Below are positions 63,351 through 64,000 of a stretch of DNA of 64,000 nt, in pieces. The notes below the pieces were generated by a model, which worked only from the letters and a program-made list of their open reading frames with translations, was not told where the DNA came from and did not search any database. The translations under genes were made by a program, and so were the position numbers. The DNA comes from an uncultured Ruminococcus sp. (GTDB lineage Bacteria > Bacillota > Clostridia > Oscillospirales > Acutalibacteraceae): NCBI GenBank assembly GCA_944415425.1, contig CALYBP010000002.1, positions 1-64,000 on the forward strand. Direction: 5' to 3'. How positions within the stretch are numbered: the first letter of the stretch is position 1; each line of letters starts with the position of its first letter.

Positions 63351-64000
63351 TTAAAGAATAATAAGCTCTTTTGGCAAAGAAACAAGATTTTTACAGCCGT
63401 TTTCTGTCACGCAAACCATATCTTCAATCCTTACGCCGAACTTATCGGGAAGATAAATTCCGGGTTCGTCTGTAATTATCATACCGCTTTTTAAAATTGT
63501 ATCTGAATTTACCGAAACGGTAGGTCCCTCGTGTATATCAAGACCAACTCCGTGACCCGTTGCGTGCCCGAAATACTTACCGTAGCCTGCATTGCTGATA
63601 ATATCTCTTGCTGTTTTATCAATTTCACTGCACAAAACTCCGCTTTTTATCTTTTCCAAGGCGGCAGTCTGTGCCTTTAAGACCGTGTTGTATACCTCGT
63701 ACATCTCATCGGTTGCGTGTCCTACGGCAACCGTCCTTGTGGTATCGCTGTGATAGCCCTCATACACCGCACCTATATCAAAAGTGAAAAAGTCACCGCT
63801 CCTTACCTTATCATCAGAAGGAACACCGTGAGGCAGAGAAGTTTTTTTGCCCGTAATCGTTATGAGATCAAATGAAATATCCTCCGCACCGTTCATTTTC
63901 ATCAAAAATTCAAGACGTGCGGAAATTTCATTTTCGCTTACACCGGGTTTTAGATAATTTAGCACCTCATTATACGATTTTTCCGTAATGATTTGGGCTT
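63351..64000 (-). CDS. M24 family Xaa-Pro peptidase (C-terminal part, runs off right edge)
   Basis: 216 visible residues, open at base 64000. The pita-bread metallopeptidase domain is nearly complete: metal ligands in TFDIGAVYEGYHSDTTRT (two Asp), ATGHGVGLDIHE (His), ITDEPGIY (Glu) and VRIEDMV (Glu). The N-terminal creatinase-like domain of aminopeptidase P/PepQ lies outside the window, so the exact class is open. An in-frame GTG at 63965 should not be taken as the start, because conserved sequence (AQIITEKSYNEVL) continues upstream of it. Confidence 0.92.
   Translation of the reverse strand, partial: AQIITEKSYNEVLNYLKPGVSENEISARLEFLMKMNGAEDISFDLITITGKKTSLPHGVPSDDKVRSGDFFTFDIGAVYEGYHSDTTRTVAVGHATDEMYEVYNTVLKAQTAALEKIKSGVLCSEIDKTARDIISNAGYGKYFGHATGHGVGLDIHEGPTVSVNSDTILKSGMIITDEPGIYLPDKFGVRIEDMVCVTENGCKNLVSLPKELIIL

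Noticed and set aside
63351-63965. M24 peptidase as a complete gene starting at 63965
   Set aside because: Family-like sequence continues in frame upstream to the window edge, so the codon at 63965 is an internal Val.

Overview
The window is a 64 kb stretch of low-GC chromosomal DNA from a Gram-positive anaerobe of the class Clostridia, most likely an Oscillospirales/Ruminococcaceae-type gut bacterium. The support is: a SCIFF peptide with its radical-SAM maturase, spore genes (cwlD, yunB), a SepF/DivIVA division cluster, a glutamate dehydrogenase whose catalytic residues sit at the numbers I recall for the Clostridium symbiosum enzyme, FeoAB iron uptake, and a Firmicutes-type MutSL system with an endonuclease motif in MutL. 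Species level cannot be read from the sequence. No rRNA, tRNA, IS element, prophage or CRISPR array is visible. Almost all genes belong to well-known families.

Left part (1-30.9 kb), mostly plus strand. A CBS-domain protein and a membrane protein (minus) diverge from an MprF-like membrane protein and a DUF2974-type hydrolase. Then comes nusB / glycoprotease-like / xseA / dnaE, with overlapping or abutting genes. A three-gene ABC importer (lipoprotein, permease, ATPase) has its own near-consensus promoter and strong terminator. Next is a regulated ABC exporter operon: a membrane protein broken by one in-frame stop, an XRE regulator, an ATPase and an ABC-2 permease. After minus-strand hemW come prfC, an Orn/Lys/Arg-decarboxylase-family gene, the SCIFF precursor (50 codons) and its maturase. 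FeoAB is on the minus strand, followed by cwlD, radA and a DUF6873-like gene. A divergent XRE regulator / gdhA pair, a GNAT acetyltransferase and a Xer-type tyrosine recombinase close this half.

Right part (30.9-64 kb), entirely minus strand. In transcription order: M24 peptidase (cut by the window edge), efp, a Cys-rich Zn-ribbon protein, yunB; then from a new promoter miaB, ylbF/ymcA-like, mutS, mutL, miaA, an HlyD-like adaptor, yggS, sepF, ylmH, divIVA, ileS; then lspA-rluD; rplS (structured leader) and lepB; a second lepB with ylqF, rnhB, yraN and a dipeptidase; thrC with a phosphoesterase; tig, clpP, clpX; lon, ysxC, lysA. This half holds translation and tRNA modification, mismatch repair, cell division, protein export and protein quality control.

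The most notable points are: the seven-cysteine SCIFF peptide; the nonsense codon inside an otherwise intact reading frame at 12964-12966; a 30-bp near-perfect palindrome just upstream of the Xer recombinase, which itself sits where gene orientation switches; an array of ATGTTRA repeats between the XRE gene and gdhA; a promoter superimposed on a terminator between tandem signal peptidase genes; and a hairpin that would bury the yunB ribosome binding site. Promoters were called by eye from -35/-10 hexamers with 16-18 bp spacing, and terminators from GC-rich stems with T-rich tails. None has been computed.
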